From: Lachnoanaerobaculum sanguinis
GTDB lineage: Bacteria; Bacillota; Clostridia; Lachnospirales; Lachnospiraceae
Assembly: GCF_033242365.1 (NCBI RefSeq)
Contig: NZ_BTHK01000001.1
Span: forward strand, 179,123-243,122
Direction of reading: 5' to 3'
DNA: 64,000 nt
The stretch's first letter is position 1, and each line of letters starts with the position of its first letter. Below are positions 17,107-26,857 of this stretch, piece after piece. The position numbers and the translations under genes are program-made. The notes beneath the pieces were generated by a model. That model was not told where the DNA came from. It did no database searches and saw only the letters and a program-made list of their open reading frames with translations.

Positions 17107-19800
17107 TTACAACCACTCTTTGTGATAGTGAATATAAGCCTTTTTTACTGCTGTTACAAGTATCATGTATGCCAGTACACATGGCAAAAGAAATAAAAAG
17201 AATGATAAAGGCAATGATGAAAATCCCAGTACTTTACCAAGCAGAGTAAACGGAATAATTGTAATAAAAATTATTCCGAAGAAGTTCAGTAATGTAAGCT
17301 GTGCGGAGGCACGACTTTGTATAAACGGAAGCTTCACAGTACGAATCATATGTATAACCAATGACTGGCTCCACATCGACTCTACAAACCATCCTGCCTG
17401 AAACATTGCCACATAAGAAGCTCTTATCATATTAAGCTCATCACCGGTAAAATGACTTGCAAGATTATTATATGTCACTCCATGGCTTACAAAATGCGGG
17501 CAGAAAACAAAATACATAAATGCAAATGTTGCAAAGTCAAAGATTGAACTTGTAGGCCCTATCCATACCATAAATTTGCCTATACTTGAAGCGTCCCATT
17601 TTTTCGGTAACTTAATAAATTCTTCATCAACATTATCCCATGGAATAGCACTGCAACATGAGTCATAAATCAGATTCAACAAAATAAGATGCATACTCTC
17701 CATAGGCAGGAAAGGCAAAAGTGCACTGGCACCCAAAACTGAGAACATATTTCCGAAGTTTGATGAAGCCGTCATCTTAATGTACTTTATCATGTTTGCA
17801 AATGTCTTTCGTCCTTCTATGATTCCGGACTCTAAAACCATAAGATCCTTTTCAAGAAGTATAATATCTGCAGACTCCTTTGCCACATCCACAGCCGTAT
17901 CCACAGAAATTCCGATATCCGCAACCTTCATTGCCGCCGCATCATTTATTCCGTCACCCATAAAGCCTACCGTATGTCCGTTATCTCTAAGTACCGATAC
18001 CACTCTTGATTTCTGACTTGGAGTAAGCTTTGCAAATACGTCTGTTATCTCTGCCGTTTTCTTAAGCTCTTCATCGTCCATCTTTTCAATATCACTGCCA
18101 AGCAGCATATTTCTTACTTCAAGGCCGACCTGCTTACATATTGTTTTTGTAACTTTTTCATTATCACCTGTAAGAATCTTTGTTCTGACTCCATGCTCTT
18201 TCAGCGCTTTTATGGCATTTGCGGCCGACTCCTTAGGCGGATCAAGAAATGCCAGATAGCCCATAAGAATCATTTCAGTTTCATCTTCAACATTACAACT
18301 TTGCTTTTTTATATCTTTTCTGGCAATTGCAAGCACTCTGAATCCTTTTTCATTAAGTGTGTCTGCTGTTTCCAGAATTCTTTGTCTAAAGTCATTTGTT
18401 ATAGGCTGAACATTTCCGTTGTATTCCGCAAAAGAACATATAGAAAGCATTTCTTCAAACGCTCCCTTTGTAACCATTTTTATAGTACCTGCATTATTTT
18501 GTACTACAGTAGTTAATCTTCTTCTATTAAAGTCAAAAGGTATCTCATCAATTTTTTTGTAGTTTTCCGACAAATCAATAAGTTGTGAGTCGTTTTCCTC
18601 TTCTTCCTCAGTCCTTTGAATTATGGCAAGGTCCATAAGATTCTTATAACCTGTCTGAAAGTAGCTGTTAAGATATCCGTATCTGAGTACTCTTGAATCC
18701 TCATCTCCCTTTATATTCAAATGATACTCAAGTACTACTCTGTCCTGAGTCAATGTGCCTGTTTTGTCTGTACACAGAATATCCATAGCTCCGAAGTTTT
18801 GTATAGAATTCAGATTCTTTACAATAGTCTTCTTTTTACTCATTGATACAGCACCTTTTGCAAGGCAACTTGTTACAATCATAGGAAGCATTTCAGGTGT
18901 CAATCCTACCGCAACCGATATGGCAAATAAAAATGCCGATATCCAGTTGCCCTTTGTTACTCCGTTGATAACAAAGACTAAGGGTACCATTACAAGCATA
19001 AACCTGATAAGTACCCATGAAACCGCATTGACTCCCTTTGTAAAGTTTGTTTCCACAGACTCACCGGATATTGCCAAAGTCATTGAACCGAAAAGCGTAT
19101 TGTCTCCGACCGCTATAACAACTGCAGCGGCACTTCCCGATATAACACTGCTTCCCATAAAAGCTATATTTGTATATTCTGTGATATTGTCCTTCTTTTC
19201 ACAGACACCGGCAAGCTTTTCTATAGGTTCGCTCTCACCGCTTAAGCTTGATTGACTGACAAAAAGATCCTTTGCTTCTATTATCCTTACATCGGCAGGA
19301 ATCATATCACCTGCCGAAAGGTAAACTATATCACCTACTACAGCTTCATCCAAAGGAATTTCTATATGATTTTTATTCTTTCTTGTCACGGTACATGTGG
19401 TTTTAATCATAGCAAGCAGCTTCTCTGCGGCATCACCGCTTCTGCCCTCCTGAATGAACCTAAGTACACCGGACACAAATACCATTGTTAAAATAATAAT
19501 TACGGTAATAGGATTAAAATCCTTTTTTGTATTTCCGAACATATGCAGTAACGGAAATACAATATCCGTTACTGTAGATACAACAGCTAAACAAACAAGT
19601 ACGACTGTAAAAGGATTTATAAAAGCTTCCTCCAGCTTTTTGGCAAGTGACTTTTTCTTTTCCTTTTTTACCTTATTTGCTCCATACTTCTCCCTGTTTT
19701 TTTGAACAGCTTCTTCACTGAGTCCTTCTAAATCCGTACCAAGGTAGGATTTTATATCCTCAAGCGAGTTAGTTGCCATGTAATCTATATTTTTATTCAT
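17107..19800 (-). CDS. mgtA: Magnesium-translocating P-type ATPase
   Basis: An 897-residue P3B-type ATPase that imports Mg2+. Key sites are the phosphorylation motif CTDKTGTLTQD (Asp near residue 344), the TGES-like loop SSLSGESEPIEK (near 193-204), LTGDNEKVTKTICKQVGL and the hinge VGFMGDGINDAAAMK. The C-terminal four or more membrane helices end in AYMILVTAVKKAYIHY. The start ATG 19800 has GGGGA upstream and lies 1 bp after the gpsA stop, so the gene sits at the end of the DUF512-der-plsY-gpsA run. No Mg2+ riboswitch leader fits in the single-base gap, so regulation by an M-box is excluded at this position. Confidence 0.93.
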   Translation of the reverse strand: MNKNIDYMATNSLEDIKSYLGTDLEGLSEEAVQKNREKYGANKVKKEKKKSLAKKLEEAFINPFTVVLVCLAVVSTVTDIVFPLLHMFGNTKKDFNPITVIIILTMVFVSGVLRFIQEGRSGDAAEKLLAMIKTTCTVTRKNKNHIEIPLDEAVVGDIVYLSAGDMIPADVRIIEAKDLFVSQSSLSGESEPIEKLAGVCEKKDNITEYTNIAFMGSSVISGSAAAVVIAVGDNTLFGSMTLAISGESVETNFTKGVNAVSWVLIRFMLVMVPLVFVINGVTKGNWISAFLFAISVAVGLTPEMLPMIVTSCLAKGAVSMSKKKTIVKNLNSIQNFGAMDILCTDKTGTLTQDRVVLEYHLNIKGDEDSRVLRYGYLNSYFQTGYKNLMDLAIIQRTEEEEENDSQLIDLSENYKKIDEIPFDFNRRRLTTVVQNNAGTIKMVTKGAFEEMLSICSFAEYNGNVQPITNDFRQRILETADTLNEKGFRVLAIARKDIKKQSCNVEDETEMILMGYLAFLDPPKESAANAIKALKEHGVRTKILTGDNEKVTKTICKQVGLEVRNMLLGSDIEKMDDEELKKTAEITDVFAKLTPSQKSRVVSVLRDNGHTVGFMGDGINDAAAMKVADIGISVDTAVDVAKESADIILLEKDLMVLESGIIEGRKTFANMIKYIKMTASSNFGNMFSVLGASALLPFLPMESMHLILLNLIYDSCCSAIPWDNVDEEFIKLPKKWDASSIGKFMVWIGPTSSIFDFATFAFMYFVFCPHFVSHGVTYNNLASHFTGDELNMIRASYVAMFQAGWFVESMWSQSLVIHMIRTVKLPFIQSRASAQLTLLNFFGIIFITIIPFTLLGKVLGFSSLPLSFFLFLLPCVLAYMILVTAVKKAYIHYHKEWL

Positions 19801-19801
19801 C

Positions 19802-20800
19802 TTACATCCCCTTGATACTCTCCGATATCCTGTCTCTAAGCATCAGTGCATCCACCGCCTGCTTAGGATCCTTATTTTCAAAAAGTACGGCATTTACCTC
19901 ATCAACAATAGGCATACAGATATTATATTTATCTGCCAGTGCCTTGGCAGCTTTTGCGGAATATACGCCTTCCACCACCATTGCCACTTCTTTCATAGCC
20001 TCATCCATGGTCTTTCCCTGTCCCATAAGCATACCGGCTTTTCTGTTTCTGCTGTGCTTACTTGCACAGGTAACTATCAGATCACCGATACCTGACAACC
20101 CGTAGAATGTCTCTATTCTGGCTCCCATAGCTGTACCGAGTCTGCTTATTTCAACAATTCCTCTGGTAATAAGAGCAGCCTTGGCATTGTCACCATAGCC
20201 AAGTCCGTCTGAGATACCTGCCGCCAATGCTATAACATTTTTTAGTGAACCGCCAAGCTCAATACCCAACATATCTGTAGAAGTATATACTCTGAATACC
20301 GGACTCATAAATACAGACTGAATCAGCTCAGCAGTCTTTAAATCATTTGCTCCGGCTACACATGTAGTAGGCAGAAGTCTTACCACCTCTTCAGCATGGC
20401 TTGGCCCTGAAAGTACTGCTACATTTGCATTCTTTATTTCATCCAAAATCTGCTCTGTAAGTATTTCAAGAGTATTTTCTTCAATACCCTTTGCAACATT
20501 TACAATGATTTGTCCTTCTTCATAAAACGGTGCCATTCTTTTCGCAGTACTTCTTGTGAAAATTGAAGGTACTGAAAGCACACAAATCTTGGAGCCTTCC
20601 ATAGCAACTTCCAAATCAGTCTCAAATCGAATCGCTTCATCAAATACAACACCCGGAAGATTTTTATGTGTACGGGTTTCTCTAAGTTCCTTTATCTCGC
20701 TTTCAATTGCAGACCATACCTTTATACTATGCCCGTTATCAAATAGGAGTCTTGCAAGTGCCATACCCCAAGTACCTGAACCAATAACTGAAATATTCAT
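19802..20800 (-). CDS. gpsA: Glycerol-3-phosphate dehydrogenase [NAD(P)+]
   Basis: Makes sn-glycerol-3-phosphate from DHAP, the head group for phospholipid synthesis. The Rossmann motif ISVIGSGTWGMALARLL is at residues 3-19. ELGGSLKNVIALAAGISDGLGYGDNA (about 184-209) holds the catalytic lysine, and LSGIGDLIVTC follows. I chose ATG 20800, which has AAAGGTG 5 nt upstream; an in-frame GTG at 20806 would overlap the plsY stop and leave no RBS spacing. It is directly downstream of plsY, which uses its product. Confidence 0.95.
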   Translation of the reverse strand: MNISVIGSGTWGMALARLLFDNGHSIKVWSAIESEIKELRETRTHKNLPGVVFDEAIRFETDLEVAMEGSKICVLSVPSIFTRSTAKRMAPFYEEGQIIVNVAKGIEENTLEILTEQILDEIKNANVAVLSGPSHAEEVVRLLPTTCVAGANDLKTAELIQSVFMSPVFRVYTSTDMLGIELGGSLKNVIALAAGISDGLGYGDNAKAALITRGIVEISRLGTAMGARIETFYGLSGIGDLIVTCASKHSRNRKAGMLMGQGKTMDEAMKEVAMVVEGVYSAKAAKALADKYNICMPIVDEVNAVLFENKDPKQAVDALMLRDRISESIKGM

Positions 20801-20802
20801 TT

Positions 20803-21435
20803 TCACACCTTTTTCCCTATTTTATTCTCAGTCCCACTAAGTAATCTTTTAATATTTGCCCTATGCATAAATATTGATAAAAATCCGATAATAACTATCA
20901 AAAGTCTAAACTCCATAGGAGAACTTCCATCTGTAAATCCATAGCTTGTCTTTACCAACATATGTGACATACCTATAAAAATAATCATTACAACTATCGA
21001 TGCAAGTGATACATATCTTGTTATAGCAACTATCAAGATAAATACAGCCAGACAAACAAAAGCAATTCTATAGTCAAGAGCCATTATTATACCTGCTGTG
21101 GAAGCGACTCCCTTTCCACCCTTAAATCCAAGATAGAAAGGGAAGTTGTGACCAAGTACCACACCAAGTCCAATATAAAGCATGTATACATAACTTAAAC
21201 TTACATTATCTCTAAAAATATATCTTACAACCAAACATGGGATCAAAGATTTACAAAAATCTCCAAAAAAAACTATAAGTCCCGCTTTTGGACCAAGTAC
21301 CCTAAGAGTATTTGTAGCACCTGCATTTCCTGAACCGTAATTTCTTATATCCATCTTATTGAGCTTTCCGAATATATATCCCGTCTCAATATTTCCGATA
21401 AAATAACCTATTATTAACAGAAGAATTCTAAGCAT
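20803..21435 (-). CDS. plsY: Glycerol-3-phosphate acyltransferase PlsY
   Basis: A 210-residue membrane enzyme that transfers acyl from acyl-phosphate to glycerol-3-phosphate. The three family motifs are seen: GSGNAGATNTLRVLG (about residues 35-49), GHNFPFYLGFKGGKGVAS (about 96-113) and the C-terminal FMHRANIKRLLSGTENKIG. Five or so hydrophobic segments are present. ATG 21433-21435 overlaps the der stop in a TAATG arrangement, indicating termination-reinitiation. Confidence 0.95.
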   Translation of the reverse strand: MLRILLLIIGYFIGNIETGYIFGKLNKMDIRNYGSGNAGATNTLRVLGPKAGLIVFFGDFCKSLIPCLVVRYIFRDNVSLSYVYMLYIGLGVVLGHNFPFYLGFKGGKGVASTAGIIMALDYRIAFVCLAVFILIVAITRYVSLASIVVMIIFIGMSHMLVKTSYGFTDGSSPMEFRLLIVIIGFLSIFMHRANIKRLLSGTENKIGKKV

Positions 21436-22766
21436 TATTTGGCGTCCTCTCCTCTTTCTCTGATAATAAATCTTATAGATGTACCCTTAAATCCGAAGGC
21501 CTCTCTAATCTTGTTCTCCAAATATCTTTGATAGGAGAAATGCATAAGTTGCTTTATATTTACAAAAATAACAAATGTAGGCGGCTTTACCGCTACCTGT
21601 GTGGTATAGAATATTTTTAATCTCTTACCCTTATCAGACGGCGGCTGCTGCATTACTGTAGCTTCTGAGATTATCTCATTTAATACACCTGTCTGTATTC
21701 TAAGTGTCTGATTCTCTCTGACAATATCTATCATTTCAAAGAGCTTTTGAAGTCTCTGACCGCTTAGTGCAGATATAAAGACAAACTCCGCATATGGCAT
21801 AAATGAAAGTATTCTCTTTATATTATTTGTATACTCATAAATAGTCTTATTATCCTTTTCAACAAGATCCCATTTATTTACAGCAACAATAATACCCTTA
21901 CCCTTGTCATGTGCAATTCCTGCAATCTTTGCATCCTGTTCTGTAACACCCTCATTTGCATCAATGACAAGTATTACCACATCAGCTCTGTCTACAGCTG
22001 TTACAGTTCTGATTATTGAATATCTTTCAATATCCTCTTTTACCTTTGATTTTCTTCTAAGACCTGCTGTATCTATAAAAACATACTCCTGTTTATTATT
22101 TACAACCACAGTGTCTATGGCATCTCTGGTAGTACCCGCAATATCCGATACGATTACTCTGTTTTGACCTGTAAGTCTGTTTATAATAGATGATTTACCT
22201 ACATTCGGCTTTCCGACTATGGCAATTCTAGGTCTGTCATCATCCTCCTCATCCTCAGTGTCCTTATGTTTAAAATGTGCCGCCACAGCCTCAAGCAAAT
22301 CACCTATTCCAAGTCTGGATGCGGCTGATACCGGTATCGGATCTCCTATTCCAAGATTGTAAAACTCATATACATCATTTCCGAATTTAGCCATTGAATC
22401 AACTTTGTTTACAGCAAGTACAACAGGCTTTCTTGATTTTCTAAGCATATCACAAACCTTAGAATCGGAATCCACCAGTCCTTGACGCACATCTGTAATA
22501 AATACAATTACATCTGCCGTCTCAATAGCTATCTCAGCCTGTTCTCTCATCTGTGAAAGTATAATATCACTGCTGTCCGGCTCTATACCGCCTGTATCTA
22601 TAAGTGTAAAATTCATATTTAGCCATGTACAATCAGCATATATTCTGTCTCTTGTCACTCCCGGGGTGTCCTTTACTATGGAAATCGGCTCCCCTGCTAT
22701 GGCGTTAAACAATGTAGATTTTCCTACATTCGGCCTGCCTATAATGGCAACTACGGGTTTACTCAT
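21435..22766 (-). CDS. der: GTPase Der (EngA)
   Basis: A 443-residue tandem GTPase for late 50S assembly. G1 motifs occur twice, GRPNVGKST (residues 8-16) and GKPNVGKSS (about 182-190), each with its DTPG/DTAG and NKVD/NKWD motifs. The KH-like C-terminal domain ends in GFKGTSIRFIIRERGED. I chose ATG 22766 (MSKPVVAIIG), preceded by AAAGGAG with 8-nt spacing; the start overlaps the DUF512 stop by 8 nt. A longer in-frame start at 22799 lies fully inside that gene and lacks an RBS. Confidence 0.96.
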   Translation of the reverse strand: MSKPVVAIIGRPNVGKSTLFNAIAGEPISIVKDTPGVTRDRIYADCTWLNMNFTLIDTGGIEPDSSDIILSQMREQAEIAIETADVIVFITDVRQGLVDSDSKVCDMLRKSRKPVVLAVNKVDSMAKFGNDVYEFYNLGIGDPIPVSAASRLGIGDLLEAVAAHFKHKDTEDEEDDDRPRIAIVGKPNVGKSSIINRLTGQNRVIVSDIAGTTRDAIDTVVVNNKQEYVFIDTAGLRRKSKVKEDIERYSIIRTVTAVDRADVVILVIDANEGVTEQDAKIAGIAHDKGKGIIVAVNKWDLVEKDNKTIYEYTNNIKRILSFMPYAEFVFISALSGQRLQKLFEMIDIVRENQTLRIQTGVLNEIISEATVMQQPPSDKGKRLKIFYTTQVAVKPPTFVIFVNIKQLMHFSYQRYLENKIREAFGFKGTSIRFIIRERGEDAK

Positions 22767-24129
22767 TATTAACTCCTTTTTCATATGCCTTATAGGCATT
22801 TTCTTCTATATACTTATCGGAAACTATTGCATTAACCAGATCATATCCTGACTGACCGACAATAACCGTTTTGACATTTAATTCTCTTTCAATATCGGTT
22901 CTGGTCAAATCATCCAGCAATACCTCTTCTCCGCTTCTAAACATATTTACCGACAATAATAATCTGTCACCAAGTTCCTTACCCTTTAACTGATTTATTA
23001 TATCAACTCCGGTTAAAAGTCCTGCCACAGTGATTCTTTCTCCAAAGAAATCATTTCTTATAGTATAGAAATTTATCTTCTTCGCAGGGAACCTTTTTTC
23101 AATCTTTTTTGCAAGCTCCTTCATGGAATGTGCAGGCAAAATGGCTGTTGCAATACTTATAACTTCTTTCTTTTGTATATCTTCTTTATCTATTTGCAAG
23201 GTTTCTATCGCATCTTGTACTTCCTCACTCAGAAGTCTAAGCATCCCTACTCCGTTTTCAAGCTGTATATATCCGTCATAGGTATCTTCACCCGGCATTT
23301 CTCTTTCTGCAATCAGATAAAATTCATCACTTGCCTGTGCAAAATGCATATTACATTTTTCCATAGCTTTTCTTTGAATATCCTCTATGATTTCTATAGT
23401 CTCTATTGCTTTTGCTTTATCGACAAGCGACAGTCTGGGTAAATCGTCTCTAAATTTTGTAATACCTACCGGCACTACGGATACACTCTCCATTGTAGGA
23501 GCATATTTTAATAAATCGTTTAATGTGCGCTTTAACTCTTTGCCGTCATTATAACCCGGACACATAACCACCTGTCCGTTCATAGGAACATTCTTCTCAT
23601 ATAACTTATCTATATATCTGAGTGATTCTCCGGCAAAGCGATTGTGAAGCATTTTTTTTCTAAGTTCAGGATTTGTTGTATGTACGGATATATTTATAGG
23701 GGCAAGATTAAATCTGATTATTCTGTCTATATCTGCATCCTTCATATTTGTGAGTGTTACATAATTGCCCTGTAAAAAGGAAAGTCTGGAATCATCATCT
23801 TTAAAATAAAGCGTCTCTCTCATTCCCTGTGGCATCTGATCTATAAAGCAGAATATACAGTTGTTTGTACAGGATTTATAATCGCTCATAAGTCCCTCTT
23901 CAAACTCAAGTCCTATATCTTCATAGTCATTTTCAATATCCAGCTCCCACTCTTCACCGTTTGCCTTTTCAATCACCATGGTGAACTCTTCGGCATTTAT
24001 ATAATATCTATAATCTAATACATCTTTTATTTCATTGCCGTCGATAGATATAAGCTTATCTCCCGGCTCTATTTCCATCTCCTCGGCTATAGACCCTTTG
24101 GCAACGCTCTTTATTATATGAAAATTCAT
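22759..24129 (-). CDS. DUF512 / PDZ and radical-SAM-like protein
   Basis: A 456-residue member of the DUF512 family. An N-terminal PDZ-like region (SVAKGSIAEEMEIEPGDKLI, about residues 8-27) precedes a three-cysteine cluster SCTNNCIFCFIDQMP (Cys near 86, 90 and 93), as in radical SAM enzymes that bind [4Fe-4S]. SVVPVGITKFR and the C-terminal DUF512 region follow. The product and reaction are unknown in any organism as far as I know. It is the first gene of the run with der, plsY, gpsA and mgtA, and has a promoter just upstream. Confidence 0.88.
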   Translation of the reverse strand: MNFHIIKSVAKGSIAEEMEIEPGDKLISIDGNEIKDVLDYRYYINAEEFTMVIEKANGEEWELDIENDYEDIGLEFEEGLMSDYKSCTNNCIFCFIDQMPQGMRETLYFKDDDSRLSFLQGNYVTLTNMKDADIDRIIRFNLAPINISVHTTNPELRKKMLHNRFAGESLRYIDKLYEKNVPMNGQVVMCPGYNDGKELKRTLNDLLKYAPTMESVSVVPVGITKFRDDLPRLSLVDKAKAIETIEIIEDIQRKAMEKCNMHFAQASDEFYLIAEREMPGEDTYDGYIQLENGVGMLRLLSEEVQDAIETLQIDKEDIQKKEVISIATAILPAHSMKELAKKIEKRFPAKKINFYTIRNDFFGERITVAGLLTGVDIINQLKGKELGDRLLLSVNMFRSGEEVLLDDLTRTDIERELNVKTVIVGQSGYDLVNAIVSDKYIEENAYKAYEKGVNNE

Positions 24130-24185
24130 CTTACTCCATTCATTTGTAAATAGTAAATGACCATAATCATTACTCTTGCTCTCTT

Positions 24186-24214
24186 ATAATAACAATCTCA
24201 CATATGTTTGTAAA
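24186..24214 (-). promoter_or_regulatory. Probable promoter of the DUF512-der-plsY-gpsA-mgtA unit
   Basis: On the minus strand TTTACA (24209-24214), 17 bp, TATTAT (24186-24191). It ends 56 bp before the DUF512 start codon. Confidence 0.6.
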
Positions 24215-24263
24215 GTAAAGAAAGCTACTACTTTTTACGGTAACAGCCCTCTTAAACAAATAT

Positions 24264-26552
24264 TTATTTCTTTATTCTCTGCAAATTCTTATTTATAAGT
24301 GCAAGTACCTGTTCAGGATCCACCTTATCAGGACTGAAGAATGAAGACTTTTCTTCTACAAGCATGCCACCCATTATACCAAGCATGCTCTTTTTAACCT
24401 TCATTGTTCCAAATTGATTTACAATAGATACCAATATATCTCCTGCTTTTTCATTTCTGACTACATCTTCCACAGTATCCTTTATGCTGAAATATTCAGG
24501 ATTGTACTCAATCTTTTTAACATCAAGACTTTCCTTGTCCATATCCTCAAACCGGTTCTTAACTTCTTCAGCTTCTTCTTCATCCGCAGGTCTTACATAT
24601 CCGGCAAAAGGCTTCTTTTCTCTGACAAATGTGGTTCTGTCTGATATTTCTTCATCATCACTTATGCCTACCGCCTTTATATAATTTGCACCCATATTAA
24701 GGCTTACATTCTCAAATATAAAAGTCTTTTTCCCTTCTTTTTCGCCAAGGTCAGTGCCGTTTACAAACAACTTTACCTTTTCCATATTTGAATAGATCTT
24801 TATATTTATCTTTTCATCACTTCTGATGGCAAATCTCTTGCTTGCGATGTGAACAAATTTCTCATCTGACCAATATGCCTTATATACATAGAAAGCGTCT
24901 TTTTTTATTTTTCTGTCTATGGTTACAAGACCTTTATTGTTTCTGCCCTTAACACCACCTTCATCTCTCATATCACAGCCGAAGTCAAACATATTCCAAA
25001 CATATGAGCCCCATATCTCAGGTCTTTCAGCAAGAAGCTTTGCCATATGCTCATGATACTGTGCCTGATACTCCTCACTATAATCCTTACATTCAGGTGT
25101 ATTGGAATGCCAGCTTATAATACCCTCACAACCATACTCTGAAAGTCCTACAGCTCTGTTTGGATGCATAGCTCTAAATTTATCAAACCATACTTCATTA
25201 TCTGTATACTTTCCGCCATACCATCCAAAGTATAGATTGTATGCCAGTATATCTGTGATCTGATTGTGATCTGAATCCATAGGAAGCATTGATACCTGAG
25301 CCATTGTTGTAAGTCTTGTTTTATCAATACTCTTTACAAGTTCATCCAGCTCTCTCAAATTATCTGCAAGTCCGGGAATATCTCCCGCAATCGTTATCTC
25401 ATTTGAAATTCCCCAGAAGCATATACTGCTATGATTGTAGTTTTGATAAATAAGCTCTTTCATCTGCTCCATAGCATTCTCATGTGCCTTTGGATCCTTA
25501 TTCATTCCGGATATAAAAGGAATCTCAGCCCATACTACAAGTCCGTATCTGTCACAAAGCTCATAAAAGTAATCATCCTGCTGATAATGTGCCAGTCTTA
25601 CACTGTTGGCACCTACGTCCATTATCAGGTCATAATCGTCAAAATGGTCAAGCTCTGCAAGTGCATTACCCTTTCCAAGTCTGTCCTGATGTCTGCTCAC
25701 ACCTCTAAGAGGTAGACTCTTTCCATTTAAGAAAAATCCCTTTTCAGGGTCTACATAGTACTCTCTGATACCATGATTTACCTCTACATTATCAAGTACT
25801 TCATTATGTCTTACAAGCTTTACACTCAATTTATAGAGGAACGGATCTTCTACACCGTTCCAAAGATGAGCATCATCTATCTTCATGCTCAGCTTTGTTA
25901 TCTTCTTTGCAGGTGCGACAACAAAACCTACATCCTCATAACTGTCACCATCTTTTACCTCAACCGTTACCATATCCGATTCGTCCGGATCTTTTACATA
26001 GGCGGTAATGTCAATTATTGCATCATCACCGTCTATCTTTGAAGTAACAGAAACTCCGCTTCCTGCATAATATTCTATATCAAATCTTGTCTTAGGCACC
26101 GATATAAGACTTACATTTCTGTATATACCACCATAGAATGTAAAATCAGCCATCTGAGGATATACATCGGAATGATTGGCATTATCCACTTCTACAGCCA
26201 GCATAAGAGCGTCTTTTTTTTCAAAGAATCTCGTGATATTAACTCTGAATCTTGAATATCCGCCTCTATGCTCCTGTACAAACTCACCGTCAATATATAC
26301 TCTTGCTATAGAATTTACGCCTTCAAAATTTAAGATAAAATCACTCTCAGGTGATACAAGCGGTCTGATAAGCTTCTTTACATATACAGCTTTTCCTTTA
26401 TAGTAGTCATTTCCGCCGTCCTGTCCGTCAAAACCGTTATAGGTATGGGGAACATTGATCATATCAAAGCTCTCATCTATTATAAGTTTGTCGGTGACTT
26501 CAATATTCTTTTTGAAAAGCCAGTCCTTATTTAAATCATCTATGACTCTCAT
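24264..26552 (-). CDS. Glycoside hydrolase family 2 (beta-galactosidase-like)
   Basis: A 762-residue cytosolic GH2 enzyme. The sugar-binding N-terminal domain (NVPHTYNGFDGQDGGNDYYKG, starting near residue 31), the immunoglobulin-like middle and the TIM barrel are all present. The acid/base glutamate is in FWGISNEITIAG (near residue 388) and the nucleophile glutamate in VGLSEYGCEGI (near 469). The protein is shorter than LacZ (about 1020 residues) and ends with an extra acidic tail domain. No signal peptide. ATG 26552 follows GGGAGGG with good spacing; an in-frame TTG 15 nt upstream is less likely. Galactosidase versus glucuronidase activity cannot be settled from sequence alone. Confidence 0.88.
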   Translation of the reverse strand: MRVIDDLNKDWLFKKNIEVTDKLIIDESFDMINVPHTYNGFDGQDGGNDYYKGKAVYVKKLIRPLVSPESDFILNFEGVNSIARVYIDGEFVQEHRGGYSRFRVNITRFFEKKDALMLAVEVDNANHSDVYPQMADFTFYGGIYRNVSLISVPKTRFDIEYYAGSGVSVTSKIDGDDAIIDITAYVKDPDESDMVTVEVKDGDSYEDVGFVVAPAKKITKLSMKIDDAHLWNGVEDPFLYKLSVKLVRHNEVLDNVEVNHGIREYYVDPEKGFFLNGKSLPLRGVSRHQDRLGKGNALAELDHFDDYDLIMDVGANSVRLAHYQQDDYFYELCDRYGLVVWAEIPFISGMNKDPKAHENAMEQMKELIYQNYNHSSICFWGISNEITIAGDIPGLADNLRELDELVKSIDKTRLTTMAQVSMLPMDSDHNQITDILAYNLYFGWYGGKYTDNEVWFDKFRAMHPNRAVGLSEYGCEGIISWHSNTPECKDYSEEYQAQYHEHMAKLLAERPEIWGSYVWNMFDFGCDMRDEGGVKGRNNKGLVTIDRKIKKDAFYVYKAYWSDEKFVHIASKRFAIRSDEKINIKIYSNMEKVKLFVNGTDLGEKEGKKTFIFENVSLNMGANYIKAVGISDDEEISDRTTFVREKKPFAGYVRPADEEEAEEVKNRFEDMDKESLDVKKIEYNPEYFSIKDTVEDVVRNEKAGDILVSIVNQFGTMKVKKSMLGIMGGMLVEEKSSFFSPDKVDPEQVLALINKNLQRIKK

Positions 26553-26857
26553 ATATTTCCCTCCCAATTATAGTATCATTATTTTATAGATGAATTATAA
26601 CAAGAAAATTCATTAAAAAATACTCTCTTTCAGCAAGAAATCATTCTTTCAATTTTTGAAATAAATTGTATACATAACATTGTTAGTTTTTAAACAATTT
26701 CTATTTAAAAATCAAATTTTTATAGTCAAGAGATTGAAAGTTATATTGTTGACTTCATATTTTTAATAGTGTATAGTATCTTCGTAAATGAATAATAATA
26801 TTTGTAATAGTTTATTTTTTATAACTCTTACAAGTCTTAAGTACCTAGGAGAAAGAA
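26553..26857. other. Divergent intergenic region between the GH2 gene and prs
   Basis: About 305 bp, strongly AT-rich. It holds the prs promoter (see 26749) and a candidate extended -10 for the GH2 gene on the minus strand (TATAAT at 26594-26599, with no clear -35). No operator palindrome longer than chance was seen. Confidence 0.6.
26749..26777 (+). promoter_or_regulatory. Sigma-A type promoter for prs
   Basis: TTGACT (26749-26754), 17-bp spacer, TATAGT (26772-26777), 80 bp before the start codon. Confidence 0.75.

Noticed and set aside
19795..19805. M-box Mg2+ riboswitch before mgtA
   Set aside because: Only 1 bp separates mgtA from gpsA, so no leader exists at this place.
22767..22799. 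The longer start of der at 22799
   Set aside because: It lies inside the upstream gene and lacks an RBS, while ATG 22766 has AAAGGAG at 8 nt and begins at the G1 domain as in other Der proteins.
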